A stretch of 64,000 bases of DNA, taken from contig NZ_JAKSXZ010000110.1 in assembly GCF_022829465.1 (NCBI RefSeq), positions 248,001 through 312,000 of the forward strand, read 5' to 3'. Made by a program: the position numbers and the translations under genes. This document shows, in pieces, positions 30,992 to 46,101 of this stretch (position 1 is its first letter; every line of letters starts with the position of its first letter). Source of the stretch: Methylobacterium sp. J-067 (GTDB lineage Bacteria; Pseudomonadota; Alphaproteobacteria; Rhizobiales; Beijerinckiaceae). The notes under the pieces are model-generated. The model made no database searches. It saw only the letters and a list, made by a program, of their open reading frames with translations, and was not told the DNA's origin.

Positions 30992-31159
30992 CTAGAGCGG
31001 CCGGTTGAGAACCTGCGGACCGAGCTTCGCGATGGTCAGCACGAAGAACAGCAGGACCATCGCCCCGAGCGCCAGGGCGATCGCCACCGAACGCTTGCGG
31101 CGGCGCGCTTCTTCCTCAGGGGTGAGCGGACGATACTCGACCTTCGGATCCGGCATCAT
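30992..31159 (-). CDS. Small cta-operon membrane protein, CoxF-like
   Basis: The 55-aa product has a charged cytoplasmic start (VEYRPLTPEEEARRRKRS) and one membrane helix (VAIALALGAMVLLFFVLTIA), matching the short CoxF-type proteins found between ctaB and ctaG in Rhizobiales. It starts at one of two tandem ATGs, 3 bases after ctaB, and ends 11 bases before ctaG. Its role is unknown; oxidase assembly is inferred from place. Confidence 0.85.
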   Translation of the reverse strand: MMPDPKVEYRPLTPEEEARRRKRSVAIALALGAMVLLFFVLTIAKLGPQVLNRPL

Positions 31160-31162
31160 GGC

Positions 31163-32098
31163 TCAGGCCACGACTGCACGGAACAGGCCGAGGCTCTGCT
31201 CGGCCAGCAGCGCCGAGAACAGCGCAAAGAGATAGAGGATCGAGAAGCCGAACAGGCCCATCGCGGCCTTCTTCTCGGCCTCGCCGGTCTTGTTCTTCAG
31301 CACGCGGACGCTGAGCGCCACCATACCGATCCCGCCCACGGTGCCGACCACGGCGTAGAGCAGGCCGCCGAAGCCGAGGGCAACCGGGACGAGGCCGAGC
31401 GGCGCCAGGAAGAGCGAGTACCAGACGATCTGACGGCGGGTCGAATCCGGGCCGGCGACGTTCGGCATCATCGGGATGCCGGCGCGGGCGTATTCACCGG
31501 CCTTGATGAGCGCCAGCGCCCAGAAGTGCGGCGGCGTCCAGATAAAGATGATGGCGAACAGCACCAGCGACTCGATGCCGACCTGCCCGGTGACGACCGC
31601 TTGCCCGATGACCGGGGGCAGGGCACCCGCCGCGCCGCCGATGACGATGTTCTGCGCGGTCGCCCGCTTCAGCCACATCGAATAGATCACGGCGTAGAAG
31701 ACGATGGTGAAGGCGAGGAGCGCCGCCGAGAGCCAGTTCGCGGCCAGCCCGAGCACCATCACCGACGCCACGGAGAGGAACAGGCCGAAGCCCAGCGCCT
31801 CGCTGGAGGTAATCTTGCCGGCCGGGATCGGCCGGCTCGAAGTGCGGGTCATCACCGCATCAATGTCGGCGTCCCACCACATGTTGAGGCAGCCCGAGGC
31901 GCCCGCGCCCACCGCGATGGCGAAGAGCGAGATCGCGCCGATGGCCGGCGAGACATGGCCGTGTGACACGCTCATTCCGACCAGCGCCGTGAAGATCACG
32001 AGCACCATCACCCGCGGCTTCAGCAGGGCGAAGTAGTCTGGAACGTCGCCGCCGACGGACGCGACCGCAGGGCTCAGGGTGTTGGTGGCACTCGTCAT
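31163..32098 (-). CDS. ctaB: Protoheme IX farnesyltransferase (heme O synthase)
   Basis: CtaB adds a farnesyl chain to heme b to make heme O, precursor of the heme a in the aa3 oxidase. The 311-aa membrane protein has about nine helices. The UbiA-family first motif [20 protein letters not shown] binds the prenyl diphosphate through its Asp residues. A second region, [20 protein letters not shown], is typical of heme O synthases. ATG 32098 is preferred over the upstream GTG at 32128. Confidence 0.96.
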   Translation of the reverse strand: MTSATNTLSPAVASVGGDVPDYFALLKPRVMVLVIFTALVGMSVSHGHVSPAIGAISLFAIAVGAGASGCLNMWWDADIDAVMTRTSSRPIPAGKITSSEALGFGLFLSVASVMVLGLAANWLSAALLAFTIVFYAVIYSMWLKRATAQNIVIGGAAGALPPVIGQAVVTGQVGIESLVLFAIIFIWTPPHFWALALIKAGEYARAGIPMMPNVAGPDSTRRQIVWYSLFLAPLGLVPVALGFGGLLYAVVGTVGGIGMVALSVRVLKNKTGEAEKKAAMGLFGFSILYLFALFSALLAEQSLGLFRAVVA

Positions 32099-32267
32099 CA
32101 GGTTCGCTGCTGCTCGGCCCGCGACCACGGGGCGGCATGCGCCACGGGGTCGTCACTCAGGTGCAAGTCCGTTCAAGGTGTCGGGGCTCTGCGGCCCGCG
32201 TCCCCCGGCAATCGGCCCCGGGGCGCCCTTGCCGGGAGGTCGCTTGCGGCGGCCTCCGGGGAAGGGC

Positions 32268-32287
32268 GGGGGCCGCGAACGGCCCCC
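32268..32287 (-). terminator. Hairpin downstream of ctaD
   Basis: A perfect 8-bp GC stem (32268-32275 with 32280-32287) closes a CGAA tetraloop 13 bases past the ctaD stop. There is no U-run. It may attenuate the operon so that the core subunits are made in excess over ctaB and the later genes. Confidence 0.55.
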
Positions 32288-32300
32288 GGCGATGGATGAC

Positions 32301-33944
<1,644 letters not shown>

Positions 33945-33983
33945 TTAAGGATGGACGGGTGCGTTGCGGAGGCCGGGCGCGGG

Positions 33984-34832
33984 TCAGCGCGCCTCGGCGA
34001 AGCTCTTGCCGTTGTCGATGGCGGCGTACTTGGTCTTGGCCTCCTTCAGCCATTCCGCGTAGGCCTGGTCGCTGACGACGCGCACGACGATCGGCATGTA
34101 GGCGTGCCGCTGGCCGCACAGCTCGGAGCACTGGCCGTGGAACGTGCCTTCCTTCTCGGCCTTGAACCACATCTGGTTCAGGCGGCCGGGGACGGCGTCG
34201 ATCTTGAAGCCGAAGGCCGGCATCGCCCAGGAATGCAGCACATCGGCGGCGGTGACCTGGATCTTTACGACCTTGTTCACCGGAACGACCATTTCGTTGT
34301 CGGTCTGCAGCAGGCGGGGCTGCTTGTCCTCATCGATGTTGGCGTCGAACGTGAAGCCGCCGCCCTGCTCGGTCTGCGGATACTCGTAGGACCAGTACCA
34401 CGCGTGCCCGATGACCTTCACGATCATGTCCGCCTTCGGGTCCGAGAGCTGCGTGCGCAGCAGGCGGAACGAGGGGATCGCGACGGCGACGAGGATCAGA
34501 ACCGGCACGATGGTCCAGGCGACCTCGATGGCCGTGTTGTGGGTGAAGCGCGAGGGGGACGGGTTGCGCTTCTCGCCGAAGCGGAACACGCACCACAGGA
34601 TCAGGCCCAAAACGAAGAGGGAGATTGCCAGCGAAAGCCAGTGCAGGCCGATCTCGAAATTCAGGATGTCGCGGGCGTTTTCCGTGACCGGGATCTGCCG
34701 GCTCATCTCCCACGGCACAGGCTGGCCGAACCCGCCGGCCGAGGCCGGAGCGGCGCCTACAAGCAATGCGCCGAGGAACGGCAAGGTCGTCAAGGACCTG
34801 GTGATCGTCCGCACCGTCCGCATTCCTCTCAT
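33984..34832 (-). CDS. ctaC: Cytochrome c oxidase subunit II
   Basis: Subunit II takes electrons from cytochrome c at the CuA centre. The 282-aa product has a signal peptide (TTLPFLGALLVGAAPASAGG), two membrane helices, and a periplasmic cupredoxin domain with GHAWYWSYEYP, DVLHSWAMPAFG and the CuA motif GQCSELCGQRHAYM. The frame opens at 34916; I start at ATG 34832, with ATG 34823 as an alternative, because the signal peptide follows. It is first in the oxidase operon. Confidence 0.95.
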   Translation of the reverse strand: MRGMRTVRTITRSLTTLPFLGALLVGAAPASAGGFGQPVPWEMSRQIPVTENARDILNFEIGLHWLSLAISLFVLGLILWCVFRFGEKRNPSPSRFTHNTAIEVAWTIVPVLILVAVAIPSFRLLRTQLSDPKADMIVKVIGHAWYWSYEYPQTEQGGGFTFDANIDEDKQPRLLQTDNEMVVPVNKVVKIQVTAADVLHSWAMPAFGFKIDAVPGRLNQMWFKAEKEGTFHGQCSELCGQRHAYMPIVVRVVSDQAYAEWLKEAKTKYAAIDNGKSFAEAR

Positions 34833-34962
34833 GGCTCCCCGTCCATTCGCTGCAGGTCGTTCGCCCCGTCTTGACTGCGCGGGGACCATCGCCGACCTGA
34901 CGGAATGCCCGATCATTCACTGAACGGGCTTCCGCGGATGGCTTCAGATCACAAGGACGATC

Positions 34963-35835
34963 GTGGTGCAACCACCCAAGCGTCGCATGGAGGGCTTTCC
35001 AAAGGCTGGAAGCGTCGCGCAGCAGCAACACAACTCGCTTCTTTCCGTCGATGCACAGATGAGTGTGGTCGACTACGCCCAAATGGCATTCCGCGACGGG
35101 ACGAGGCCGCTTGCCGTCGAGGCGCCGGTCAACCTCGTCTACGGCAGCGTGCCGCATGCGGTGATGATGACCACACCGGGCGATCTCGAAGATTTCGCCT
35201 ACGGCTTCAGCTTGACTGAAGGTATCGTCGAGGATGCTTCCGAGATCCGCGACGTCCAGGTCGAGGAGGTCGAGGGCGGGCTTCGTCTCCTGGTCGAGCT
35301 CGCCCCCGGCCGGCTGCGCGAACACCTCGCGAGGAAGCGCGCGATCAGCGGGCGGACGGGATGCGGCGTTTGCGGGATCGAGAATCTGGACTCCCTGCCA
35401 CGGGCCCAGACGCGGGAGGGGACGTCGCTGCGCGTGCCGGTCGCGTCGATCGCCAAGGCGCTCGAAGCCCTCGATTCGGCGCAGACGCTCGGCGCGAGGA
35501 CACGGGCGGTCCATGCGGCGGCCTGGGCGCTGCTCGACGGGACATTGCTCGCGGTGCGCGAGGATGTCGGCCGCCACAACGCCCTCGACAAGCTCATTGG
35601 CGCGATGATGCGGGCCGGCACCGACCCGGCCGAGGGATTCCTCGTCATCACGAGCCGCTGCTCGTTCGAGATGGTGGAGAAGACGGCTCGCCTCGGGGCG
35701 GGAATGGTGGTCGCGATCTCGGCGCCGACCTCGCTCGCCCTCGAACGGGCGAAGGAGCACGGGATCACCCTGTGCGCCATCGCCCGCTCCGATTCCCTCA
35801 CCGTCTTCACGGGTGGCGAGAGGCTCGTACGCTGA
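34963..35835 (+). CDS. fdhD: Formate dehydrogenase accessory sulfurtransferase
   Basis: FdhD passes sulfur from a cysteine desulfurase to the molybdenum or tungsten cofactor of formate dehydrogenase, which is needed for formate oxidation. The 290-aa protein has the redox pair in TGCGVCGIENL (C-x2-C), plus FAYGFSLTEGIV, EDVGRHNALDKLIG and ITSRCSFEMVEKTA, all family signatures. The GTG at 34963 has AAGGA five bases upstream; an ATG at 34987 is possible. It stands alone, divergent from ctaC. No formate dehydrogenase genes lie in the window. Confidence 0.94.
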   Translation: MVQPPKRRMEGFPKAGSVAQQQHNSLLSVDAQMSVVDYAQMAFRDGTRPLAVEAPVNLVYGSVPHAVMMTTPGDLEDFAYGFSLTEGIVEDASEIRDVQVEEVEGGLRLLVELAPGRLREHLARKRAISGRTGCGVCGIENLDSLPRAQTREGTSLRVPVASIAKALEALDSAQTLGARTRAVHAAAWALLDGTLLAVREDVGRHNALDKLIGAMMRAGTDPAEGFLVITSRCSFEMVEKTARLGAGMVVAISAPTSLALERAKEHGITLCAIARSDSLTVFTGGERLVR

Positions 35836-35838
35836 CGA

Positions 35839-36672
35839 TTATTGCGCGGCCTCGCCGTCCTTCCCAGGCGTGCCCGGCACGACGGTCGCGCCGCCGATCA
35901 CGCGGACGTTGCGCTTGCCCTCGGCGGGCGGGTCCTTCCAATCCGGCTTCGGCGTCGCCACGGCGGCGACGGGCTTCGGCTCAGCCGGCGGGTTGGCGAT
36001 GGCCGTCGGGGTCGCGGGTTCGGCGGGGGGCTGCGCGGCCTCCGGCGCCGGCTTCGGCGCGGGGGCGACGGGGCTCACCTTGGCAAGGGACGGCTTCTCC
36101 GGCGCCTTGGTCGGGCTGGTGCGGGCGACCTTGCGCGGGGGTTCGGCACGGTGGCTGCCATCGGGGTTCAGGCCAAGGGGATTGCCCTCGGGCGGACGCA
36201 AGGCCTCGGCGCCGGGCCGGCGCGGCTGGCGGAAGGACGGGCCGGGTTCGTAGGGGGCAGGCTGCGGCGGTCGGGCGACGTCATCCTCCGTCCAGCCGTA
36301 GCCGGGCATGGAGCGAACGGGCGGCCGTTCGAGGCGGGCGTAGACGTCCTGGCCCGGCATCCGCTCCCGGCCGACGATGGCGCCACTGGTTGGATCGACC
36401 ACCACACGCACCGGCATGCCGGCGGGGCTGATCGCGTCCACGAGATAGAAGCGGCCGTCGTAGCGCGGGCGCGTCACCCCGGTGAAGCCCCGGTCGGCCA
36501 GACGCCACGCGATGACGCGCGGCGGCAAAACGTCATCCTCGAAGAAGGTCCGGGCGAAGCCCTGCGCGCTCGCGCCGCCGGCCGAGGCCGCGACGAGGCC
36601 CGCCGACAGAAGGGCGGCCCGCAGCACGCGGGATCGCAGCTTGGCGCTCATCGGATTGGCGCTCACGCTCAT
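35839..36672 (-). CDS. Secreted proline-rich protein with PepSY-like N-domain
   Basis: The 277-aa protein has a signal peptide (RAALLSAGLVAASAGGASAQ). A short globular part follows (LPPRVIAWRLADRGFTGVTR, then YLVDAISPAGMPVRVVVDP), which resembles a PepSY-type domain. About 150 residues of low-complexity sequence rich in Pro, Ala, Lys and Glu follow, ending KRNVRVIGGATVVPG. It could span the periplasm or bind peptidoglycan, but no function is known. It converges on fdhD with three bases between. Confidence 0.68.
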   Translation of the reverse strand: MSVSANPMSAKLRSRVLRAALLSAGLVAASAGGASAQGFARTFFEDDVLPPRVIAWRLADRGFTGVTRPRYDGRFYLVDAISPAGMPVRVVVDPTSGAIVGRERMPGQDVYARLERPPVRSMPGYGWTEDDVARPPQPAPYEPGPSFRQPRRPGAEALRPPEGNPLGLNPDGSHRAEPPRKVARTSPTKAPEKPSLAKVSPVAPAPKPAPEAAQPPAEPATPTAIANPPAEPKPVAAVATPKPDWKDPPAEGKRNVRVIGGATVVPGTPGKDGEAAQ

Positions 36673-37171
36673 CACATTCGTTCCCGTTTCTGGAGACCCG
36701 GCCGGGTAGTCCGGTTCCGGCATGGCCCGCCCGGTTCGCCCGGTTCTCGGCCATGCCGGCGAGGTCGTTGCCCCGCATGCCGCTTGTGCTCGGCCCTTTC
36801 CGTAGACAAGCCGATTCTGGCGATATTGCGAATGGCGCCGGCCGTATCGCGCCGGAAGTGCAACCACCGGAGGTCGCAACCTCGGCAAAGCGCTGGAGCC
36901 CTTGCTGAAACCACTCCAATCTGCCAACTTCGCCGATTAGGACAGTAGCACTGTCCCATTCGCCTTGATCGCGCGTCGCGCGCGGGCGCAATCGTCGGCA
37001 GAAGAGACCGCGCCGCTGTTGTGCGAGCGGGCCTCCGGGCACCGCCACACGGGGCGGCCCCCTGCGTCTTTTGCGCTCCGGCCGGTCGAAGGTGATATCG
37101 AGGCACGAAACCTGCTGGCGGAACCCGAAGGATCGGGCGCGGCTCGTGACGAGGGAAGGACGAGAGGAAGC
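36673..37171. other. Upstream region of gltB, no gene seen
   Basis: These 499 bases separate the secreted proline-rich gene from gltB. I find no supportable reading frame; the frame that leads into gltB is open but lacks a plausible earlier start. The main feature is the perfect inverted repeat at 36940-36956. The gltB ribosome site AGAGGAAG lies just before ATG 37172, and the gltB promoter presumably lies around the repeat. Confidence 0.55.
36940..36956. promoter_or_regulatory. Perfect 7-bp inverted repeat, candidate operator
   Basis: GGACAGT at 36940-36946 and ACTGTCC at 36950-36956 form a perfect palindrome with a 3-base spacer, about 215 bases before the gltB start. The compact 17-bp form suits a homodimeric regulator (TetR, MarR or GntR type) better than a terminator, as it has no U-run. 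Which regulator binds is unknown. Confidence 0.5.
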
Positions 37172-41869
<4,698 letters not shown>

Positions 41870-41886
41870 TCCAGCCGCGACCAGTC

Positions 41887-41910
41887 GGCGCGCGGAAAGG
41901 GCCGCGCGCC
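41887..41910 (+). terminator. Strong hairpin in the gltB-gltD gap
   Basis: A perfect 9-bp GC stem (41887-41895 with 41902-41910) closes a 6-base loop, 17 bases after the gltB stop. No U-run follows, so it is more likely a partial terminator or an mRNA-stabilising structure than a full stop signal. Confidence 0.5.
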
Positions 41911-41972
41911 GGAGCCAGCACTAATTTCAGGCCCCGGATCGGACGATCCGCGACGGCCTCAAGGGTTGATCG

Positions 41973-43406
41973 ATGGGCAAGATCACGGGCTTCCTCGAAT
42001 TCGATCGGCAGGAGCAAAAGTACCAGCTCGCCGCCGACCGCGTTCGGCATTTCCGCGAGTTCACGCTCCCGCTGGACGAGCATGACCTGACCAAGCAGGC
42101 GGCCCGCTGCATGGATTGCGGCATCCCGTTCTGCCACGGGCCGACCGGATGCCCGGTCCACAACCAGATCCCGGATTGGAACGACCTCGTCTTCCAGTCG
42201 GATTGGGAGGAGGCCTCGCGCAACCTCCATTCCACGAACAATTTCCCCGAGTTTACGGGCCGCATCTGCCCCGCCCCGTGCGAGGAAGCCTGCACGCTGA
42301 ACCTCGAGAACCAGCCGGTCGCCATCAAGACGATCGAGCAGGCCATCGCGGATCGCGCCTGGAACATGGGCTGGATCAAGCCCGAGGTGCCGGAGATCCG
42401 CACCGGCAAGCGCGTCGCGGTGATCGGCTCCGGTCCGGCCGGCATGGCGGCGGCGCAGCAGCTCGCCCGCGCCGGGCACGACGTCCACGTCTTCGAGCGC
42501 GAGCCGAAAGCCGGTGGCCTGCTCCGCTACGGCATCCCGGACTTCAAGATGGAGAAGCGCCACATCGACCGGCGCGTGAAGCAGATGGAGGCCGAGGGCG
42601 TCGTCTTCCACTACAACGAGAACATCGGCGTCACGAAGTCCGTCGAGGAGCTCAAGGCCAAGTTCGACGCGGTGATCTTCTGCGGCGGCGCCGAGGATCC
42701 CCGCAACCCGAACCTGCCGGGCCAGGAGTTCGAGGGCGTCCATTACGCGATGCCCTACCTCGTTCAGTCGAACCGCCGGGTCGGCCAGGAGCCGATGCGA
42801 GGCAACGGCGAGGCGCCGATCCTGGCGAACGGCAAGAACGTCGTGGTGATTGGCGGCGGCGATACGGCTTCCGATTGCGTCGGCACGGCCTTCCGCCAGG
42901 GCGCCTTGTCGGTGACGCAGCTCGACATCCGCCCGCGCCCGCCGGAGCGCGAGGACAAGCTGACCGTGTGGCCCTACTGGCCAACCAAGATGCGGACCTC
43001 TTCCAGCCAGGCCGAGGGCGCCGAGCGCGAGTTCCAGGCGGCGACCCTGCGCCTCGAAGGCAACAAGAAGGGCGTGCTGACCGGCGTCGTCTGCGCCCGC
43101 GTCGATGCCAAGCGGCAGCCGATCCCCGGCTCGGAATTCGTGCTTCCGGCCGATCTCGTCTTCATGGCGATCGGCTTCGCCGGTTCGGTACAGAAGGGCC
43201 TCGTCGAGCAGTCCGGCGTGACCGTCGACAAGCGCGGCAACATCACGGCCAACGAAGAGGATTACCGCACCTCCGATGCGAAGATCTGGGCGGCGGGCGA
43301 CATGCGTCGCGGCCAGTCCCTGGTCGTCTGGGCGATCCGCGAGGGCCGTCAGGCCGCCCGCGCCATCGACGAAGCGCTGATGGGCGCCAGCGTCCTGCCG
43401 CGCTAA
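41973..43406 (+). CDS. gltD: Glutamate synthase small subunit
   Basis: GltD is the NADPH-oxidising flavoprotein partner of GltB. The 477-aa protein has N-terminal 4Fe-4S cysteine motifs (CMDCGIPFCHGPTGCPVHNQ and CPAPCEEACTLN), an FAD-binding GSGPAGMAAAQQLARAG and an NADPH-binding VIGGGDTASDCVGTA. AAGDMRRGQSLVVWAIREGR closes the FAD site. It follows gltB after 103 bases. Confidence 0.97.
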   Translation: MGKITGFLEFDRQEQKYQLAADRVRHFREFTLPLDEHDLTKQAARCMDCGIPFCHGPTGCPVHNQIPDWNDLVFQSDWEEASRNLHSTNNFPEFTGRICPAPCEEACTLNLENQPVAIKTIEQAIADRAWNMGWIKPEVPEIRTGKRVAVIGSGPAGMAAAQQLARAGHDVHVFEREPKAGGLLRYGIPDFKMEKRHIDRRVKQMEAEGVVFHYNENIGVTKSVEELKAKFDAVIFCGGAEDPRNPNLPGQEFEGVHYAMPYLVQSNRRVGQEPMRGNGEAPILANGKNVVVIGGGDTASDCVGTAFRQGALSVTQLDIRPRPPEREDKLTVWPYWPTKMRTSSSQAEGAEREFQAATLRLEGNKKGVLTGVVCARVDAKRQPIPGSEFVLPADLVFMAIGFAGSVQKGLVEQSGVTVDKRGNITANEEDYRTSDAKIWAAGDMRRGQSLVVWAIREGRQAARAIDEALMGASVLPR

Positions 43407-43415
43407 GGCGGCAGG
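43394..43415. terminator. Bidirectional hairpin at the end of gltD
   Basis: A perfect 8-bp stem (CCTGCCGC at 43394-43401 with its complement at 43408-43415) spans the gltD stop codon, which lies in its loop. It is centred between two convergent genes, gltD and the SGNH hydrolase gene, only 12 bases apart. A U-run is lacking. Confidence 0.5.
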
Positions 43416-43418
43416 GAC

Positions 43419-44819
43419 TCAGCCGGGCGGCCAGCGGAAATCGTCGGCCCGTCCCGGCTGCGGGGCGGGGGCGTTGCCGCGCTGGAGGGTGCGCTCCACC
43501 GTTCCCATGGAATCGCCTTCCTGCGGGCGGCCGCTCAGCAAAGCGCCGCCGGGCGACGTCTCGTTGCGCAGCAGCGGCACGACCGGTCCCGCCGCCGGCT
43601 TCACCGGCAGGGCGGGAATCCCGGCGGGCTCGGGCAGGCTCGGCAGCATCGCGGTGATCTGACGGTCGATGGCCGCCGTGTCGCCGGGCTGCGCGTCGCC
43701 ACCGTCGAGGCTCGCCCCCGGCACGCCGGCCGGCACACCCGGCGCGACGGCGGCCGTGGCAGGCTGCTCGGGCAGGGACGGCGCGGCCGTCCCCATCAGC
43801 CGCTTCAGCTCGACATCGGCAAAATGCGCGAGCTTGCGGTTGCCGGCCTTGGTGAAATGCACGCCGTCCGAGGTGCGCAGCTTGGCGATCTGCCCCTCCG
43901 GGTCCGGACCCGACGCGGTATAGCGGTCGCGGTCGTCCACGAAGCCGGGCCAGATGTCGACATAGGTCCCGCCGGCCTTCGTCACCGTCTCCCGCACCAT
44001 GTCGTTGATCGCTTCGAGGTCGCGGGTCAGGCTCTGGCTCTGCATCGGCGGCAGCCCGACCCAGATCAAGGGAATCTTCCGGTCGGTGAAGGGCTTCACC
44101 AGGGCCTCGACTCGTGCGCGGTAAAGCTCCTTCCAGCGATCGGTCAGCGGATCGACCGTCGTGTCGCCGTCCTTGATCGGCTGGCGGTCGTTGGCCCCGA
44201 CCATGACAAGCCCGTAACGGACCTTGGGGTTAGCGGTCAGGTAATCGTCGGCCACCTTCGGCCAATCGACCACGTCCTTGCGGACGAGGCCGCTATCGCC
44301 CTTCGCCCGGTCGACCACGGCGATATCGGAATTGTCCTCGAAGGCGTCGTCCAGGCCCTTGGCGAGATGGTCGGCCAGGGAATCGCCGAACACCGCGATC
44401 TGCACGCTGGGATCGGTCTTGGCGGCGACGGCCTTCGGCGGCTCCGGCGGGCGCACCCGCTGCGGTCGCCGCTGGACGCTGGGTGACCGCTGGCTGTCCG
44501 CGTTACCGTAGTTGCGCTGGCGCGGCGGCGGCGGGCGATAGGCGCGCTCGGGCTGCGGCGCGGCCTGCTGCGGCCTGTCCTCCCACGGCCAATAGAATTG
44601 GCGCTGCGGTTCGGGCTGCGGCGCGTAGCGCGGCGGGCGGTTGTAGGCGCCGTCATCGCGATAATAGGCGTCGCGCGGCCGGCGGCGGGGGGGCGCCTGA
44701 TAATAGCCGCCGCGCGGATCCGAATAGCCGTCGCCCCATTGGGCGGCGGCCTCACCCGGCGCCAGGACCATCAGGGCGAGCACGGCCGCCAGGGAGAGGG
44801 GAGAGAAGGATCTCGTCAT
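43419..44819 (-). CDS. Secreted SGNH/GDSL hydrolase (DUF459-like)
   Basis: The 466-aa protein has a signal peptide (LAAVLALMVLAPGEAAAQW), a Pro/Arg/Tyr-rich stretch (residues about 30-120), and an SGNH hydrolase domain. The domain has the nucleophile block VFGDSLADHL, GLVMVGANDRQ (block III Asn) and the final SDGVHFTKAGNRKL with the Asp-x2-His pair. DUF459 members may act as acyl-esterases on surface polysaccharide or peptidoglycan. It follows the lytic transglycosylase in the same direction, which favours a cell-envelope role. The substrate is unknown. Confidence 0.85.
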   Translation of the reverse strand: MTRSFSPLSLAAVLALMVLAPGEAAAQWGDGYSDPRGGYYQAPPRRRPRDAYYRDDGAYNRPPRYAPQPEPQRQFYWPWEDRPQQAAPQPERAYRPPPPRQRNYGNADSQRSPSVQRRPQRVRPPEPPKAVAAKTDPSVQIAVFGDSLADHLAKGLDDAFEDNSDIAVVDRAKGDSGLVRKDVVDWPKVADDYLTANPKVRYGLVMVGANDRQPIKDGDTTVDPLTDRWKELYRARVEALVKPFTDRKIPLIWVGLPPMQSQSLTRDLEAINDMVRETVTKAGGTYVDIWPGFVDDRDRYTASGPDPEGQIAKLRTSDGVHFTKAGNRKLAHFADVELKRLMGTAAPSLPEQPATAAVAPGVPAGVPGASLDGGDAQPGDTAAIDRQITAMLPSLPEPAGIPALPVKPAAGPVVPLLRNETSPGGALLSGRPQEGDSMGTVERTLQRGNAPAPQPGRADDFRWPPG

Positions 44820-44910
44820 ACGCTCACGCCTTCCGTCCAGCTTACCCGGAGGAAGCGCCCACGATAGCGGAACGAACCTGCGCCGTCTAAGCGCGCAGGC
44901 CTGCGATGGT

Positions 44911-46098
44911 TCACCGCCCCCTTAGATGCGCGAGCAGGGCGGGAGAGGCGTAGCCATCCGCCGGAAGACCCGCATCGATCTGGTAGCGGCGCACCGCCTC
45001 GCGCAGTTTCGGCCCGGCCCGGCCGTCCGCCTCGCCCTGGTAGAAGCCCTTATCGGCGAGGCCCTGCTGCAGCGCCTTGATGCCGGCGCCGTCGAGGCGC
45101 GGCGCAGCCGTCGGCCAGGGGGCGGCGAGGGCTGGGCCGCCCGCGAGACGATCCGCCAGATGGCCTACGGCGAGGGCGTAGGAATCGGAGGTGTTGTAGC
45201 CCCGGATCACCTCGAAATTGTCGGTGAGGAGGAAGACCGGCCCGCCGCGCCCGCCCGGCAGGAACAGGCTCGCCTTCCCGGAACGGGGAAGGGCGCCGCC
45301 ATCCGCCCGCGCCACGCCCCGCGCGGCGAAATCCGAGAGGTCGCCGGCATAGCGGCTGAGGTCGAAATCGTCCGGCAGGCGCACCTCGTAGCCCCACGAG
45401 ACGGCGGGGTTCCAGCCGAGATCCTTGAGGTAGGCGGCAATGGAGGCGAGGGCGTCGGCCTCGTCCCGCCAGATGTCACGCCGTCCATCGCCGTCGAAAT
45501 CGACCGCATGGCCGAGATAGGTCGAGGGCAGGAACTGCACCTGCCCCATCGCGCCGGCCCAACTCCCGCTCATCGTCGCCGGGGTGATGTCACCGCGCTG
45601 CAGGATCTGAAGTGCGTCGAGCAATTCGTTCCGGAACAAGTCGCCGCGATGGCCGGCGGCAGCCAGGGTGGCGAGGGCCTTCACGGTGGAGATCGTCCCG
45701 GCGCTGGCGCCGAAGTCCGACTCCACCCCCCAGATCGCCAGCACGACGCTCTCGGGTACGCCGTAGCGCGATTCGATGCCCTTCGGGGTCGCGGCCAGGG
45801 CCTGAGCCCGCGCCCGGCCCCGCGCGATCCGCCCCGGCGTCACCGCCCCGACGAGATAATCCCAGACCGGGCGGCTGAACTCGCCTTGCTTCTTCGTCCG
45901 CGCGAGGACGGCCGGGTCAGGACCCTTCACGTCGCGGAAGGCCGCCGCAAAGGTCCCGTCCGACACCCCGCGCGCGGCGGCATCCCGGCGCAGGTCGGCG
46001 AGGAAGCCCACGAAGGATGGGCTTCCCTCCGGCTTGGCCGAAGACGGCGCGGCAGCCAGCAGCCCGAAGGCGACGAGGGACACCGCGAGATGGCGCAT
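44911..46098 (-). CDS. Lytic murein transglycosylase (MltB/SLT_2 family) with peptidoglycan-binding domain
   Basis: This secreted enzyme cleaves peptidoglycan glycan strands to 1,6-anhydro products. The 395-aa protein has a signal peptide (HLAVSLVAFGLLAAAPSSA), then the SLT_2 domain with the catalytic Glu in AIWGVESDFGA and FLPSTYLGHAVDFDGDGRRD. A C-terminal PG_binding_1 domain is seen around IKALQQGLADKGFYQGEADG. It starts 3 bases after galE, so the two are co-transcribed. Confidence 0.93.
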   Translation of the reverse strand: MRHLAVSLVAFGLLAAAPSSAKPEGSPSFVGFLADLRRDAAARGVSDGTFAAAFRDVKGPDPAVLARTKKQGEFSRPVWDYLVGAVTPGRIARGRARAQALAATPKGIESRYGVPESVVLAIWGVESDFGASAGTISTVKALATLAAAGHRGDLFRNELLDALQILQRGDITPATMSGSWAGAMGQVQFLPSTYLGHAVDFDGDGRRDIWRDEADALASIAAYLKDLGWNPAVSWGYEVRLPDDFDLSRYAGDLSDFAARGVARADGGALPRSGKASLFLPGGRGGPVFLLTDNFEVIRGYNTSDSYALAVGHLADRLAGGPALAAPWPTAAPRLDGAGIKALQQGLADKGFYQGEADGRAGPKLREAVRRYQIDAGLPADGYASPALLAHLRGR

Positions 46099-46101
46099 GG
46101 C

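Noticed and set aside
36965-37171. N-terminal extension of gltB
   Set aside because: The added residues show no conservation pattern. ATG 37172 has a good ribosome site and places Cys44 after a normal-length propeptide.
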